The position numbers were made by a program, and so were the translations under genes. From contig RFPR01000046.1 of NCBI GenBank assembly GCA_009928265.1, positions 1-14,370 on the forward strand: DNA of 14,370 nt. The letters run 5' to 3'. The DNA is from Pseudomonadota bacterium. GTDB lineage: Bacteria; Verrucomicrobiota; Verrucomicrobiia; Chthoniobacterales; UBA6821. Below, piece by piece: positions 14,150 through 14,370 of this stretch (within the stretch, counting starts at the first letter, position 1; every line of letters starts with the position of its first letter). The notes below the pieces were generated by a model. That model was not told the DNA's origin and made no database searches. It saw only the letters and a list, made by a program, of their open reading frames with translations.

Positions 14150-14370
14150 TCAGGAAAGGATCTCGAGCTTGTAATCCTCGACGACCGGATTGGAGAGAAG
14201 GTCGTGGGCGATCTCATGGAGTTGCTGTTCCGTGGCTCCATCGACCTCGATCTCAATCGATTTCCCGATGCGGACGGAGCGGACCCCCTTAAGGCCCAGA
14301 TGCTCCATGGCACGGCCCGTGGCAACGCCTGCGGGATCAAGAATGGCGGGTTTCGGCATGACGGTGACGA
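14150..14370 (-). CDS. purS: Phosphoribosylformylglycinamidine synthase, PurS subunit (5' truncated by window)
   Basis: A small homodimer-forming subunit that joins PurQ to PurL in the three-part FGAM synthase. Visible features are LDPAGVATGRAMEHLGL, RIGKSIEIEV and LLSNPVVEDYKLE, all in family order. The ATG at 14359 is probably internal. Reading on to the window edge adds V-T-V in the same frame before MPKPAILDP, matching the first beta strand that PurS proteins normally have ahead of the LDPxG motif. The true start therefore lies a few codons beyond the right edge. Confidence 0.93.
   Translation of the reverse strand, partial: VTVMPKPAILDPAGVATGRAMEHLGLKGVRSVRIGKSIEIEVDGATEQQLHEIAHDLLSNPVVEDYKLEILS

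Noticed and set aside
1..14370. CRISPR array, tRNA/rRNA gene, insertion sequence, prophage or toxin-antitoxin pair
   Set aside because: I saw no evenly spaced direct repeats with unique spacers, no cloverleaf or rRNA-like segment in the short gaps, no transposase or integrase frame, and no small paired ORFs with such character.

Overview
This window is a dense stretch of bacterial housekeeping genes. Base composition is GC-rich, about 60 % by eye. Thirteen complete protein genes and two edge-truncated ones lie on both strands, with no intergenic gap over about 165 bp. I see no tRNA, rRNA, CRISPR array, insertion sequence, prophage or defence module. The gene set includes a two-domain Hsp70 end, an archaeal/eukaryote-like ProRS, MEP-pathway IspE, split PurS/PurQ/PurL and a small CxxCxxC ferredoxin beginning MADVSNKYPEN. 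That set and the style of the intergenic repeats suggest a member of Verrucomicrobiota or the wider PVC group. The assignment is an inference from family resemblance and cannot be proven here.

Layout, left to right. (1) 1-2505, plus strand: the C-terminus of an Hsp70-family chaperone, then serS (seryl-tRNA synthetase) overlapping tilS (tRNA-Ile lysidine synthase) by 20 nt. (2) 2506-2654: a convergent gap filled by a ~98-bp imperfect palindrome. (3) 2655-4184, minus strand: proS. Its leader contains a possible 12-codon mini-ORF and a small hairpin. (4) 4350-5929, plus strand: a DUF421 membrane protein whose stop overlaps the TTG start of a ChaA-type Ca2+/H+ antiporter. (5) 5974-6967, minus strand: ferredoxin, a DUF721 (DciA-like) protein and folB, in that transcription order. 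(6) 7058-7870, plus strand: larE. (7) 7915-8769, minus strand: ispE, whose start overlaps that of divergent pyrF (8759-9484, plus). (8) 9549-11150, plus strand: an APC-superfamily permease, whose stop shares a CTAG with the convergent stop of purL. (9) 11147-14370, minus strand: purS-purQ-purL, with purS running off the right edge.

Functionally the genes cover translation (serS, tilS, proS), nucleotide synthesis (pyrF; purS/Q/L forming one FGAM synthase), folate and isoprenoid precursors (folB, ispE), ion and amino-acid transport (chaA, APC permease) and Fe-S electron transfer. I found no coherent undescribed system. The best leads are small: the palindromic element at 2550-2647, heptamer-periodic repeats in two leaders, a near-absence of Shine-Dalgarno sequences at the expected starts, and two strong Shine-Dalgarno matches that point instead to unexpected starts upstream of proS and ferredoxin.
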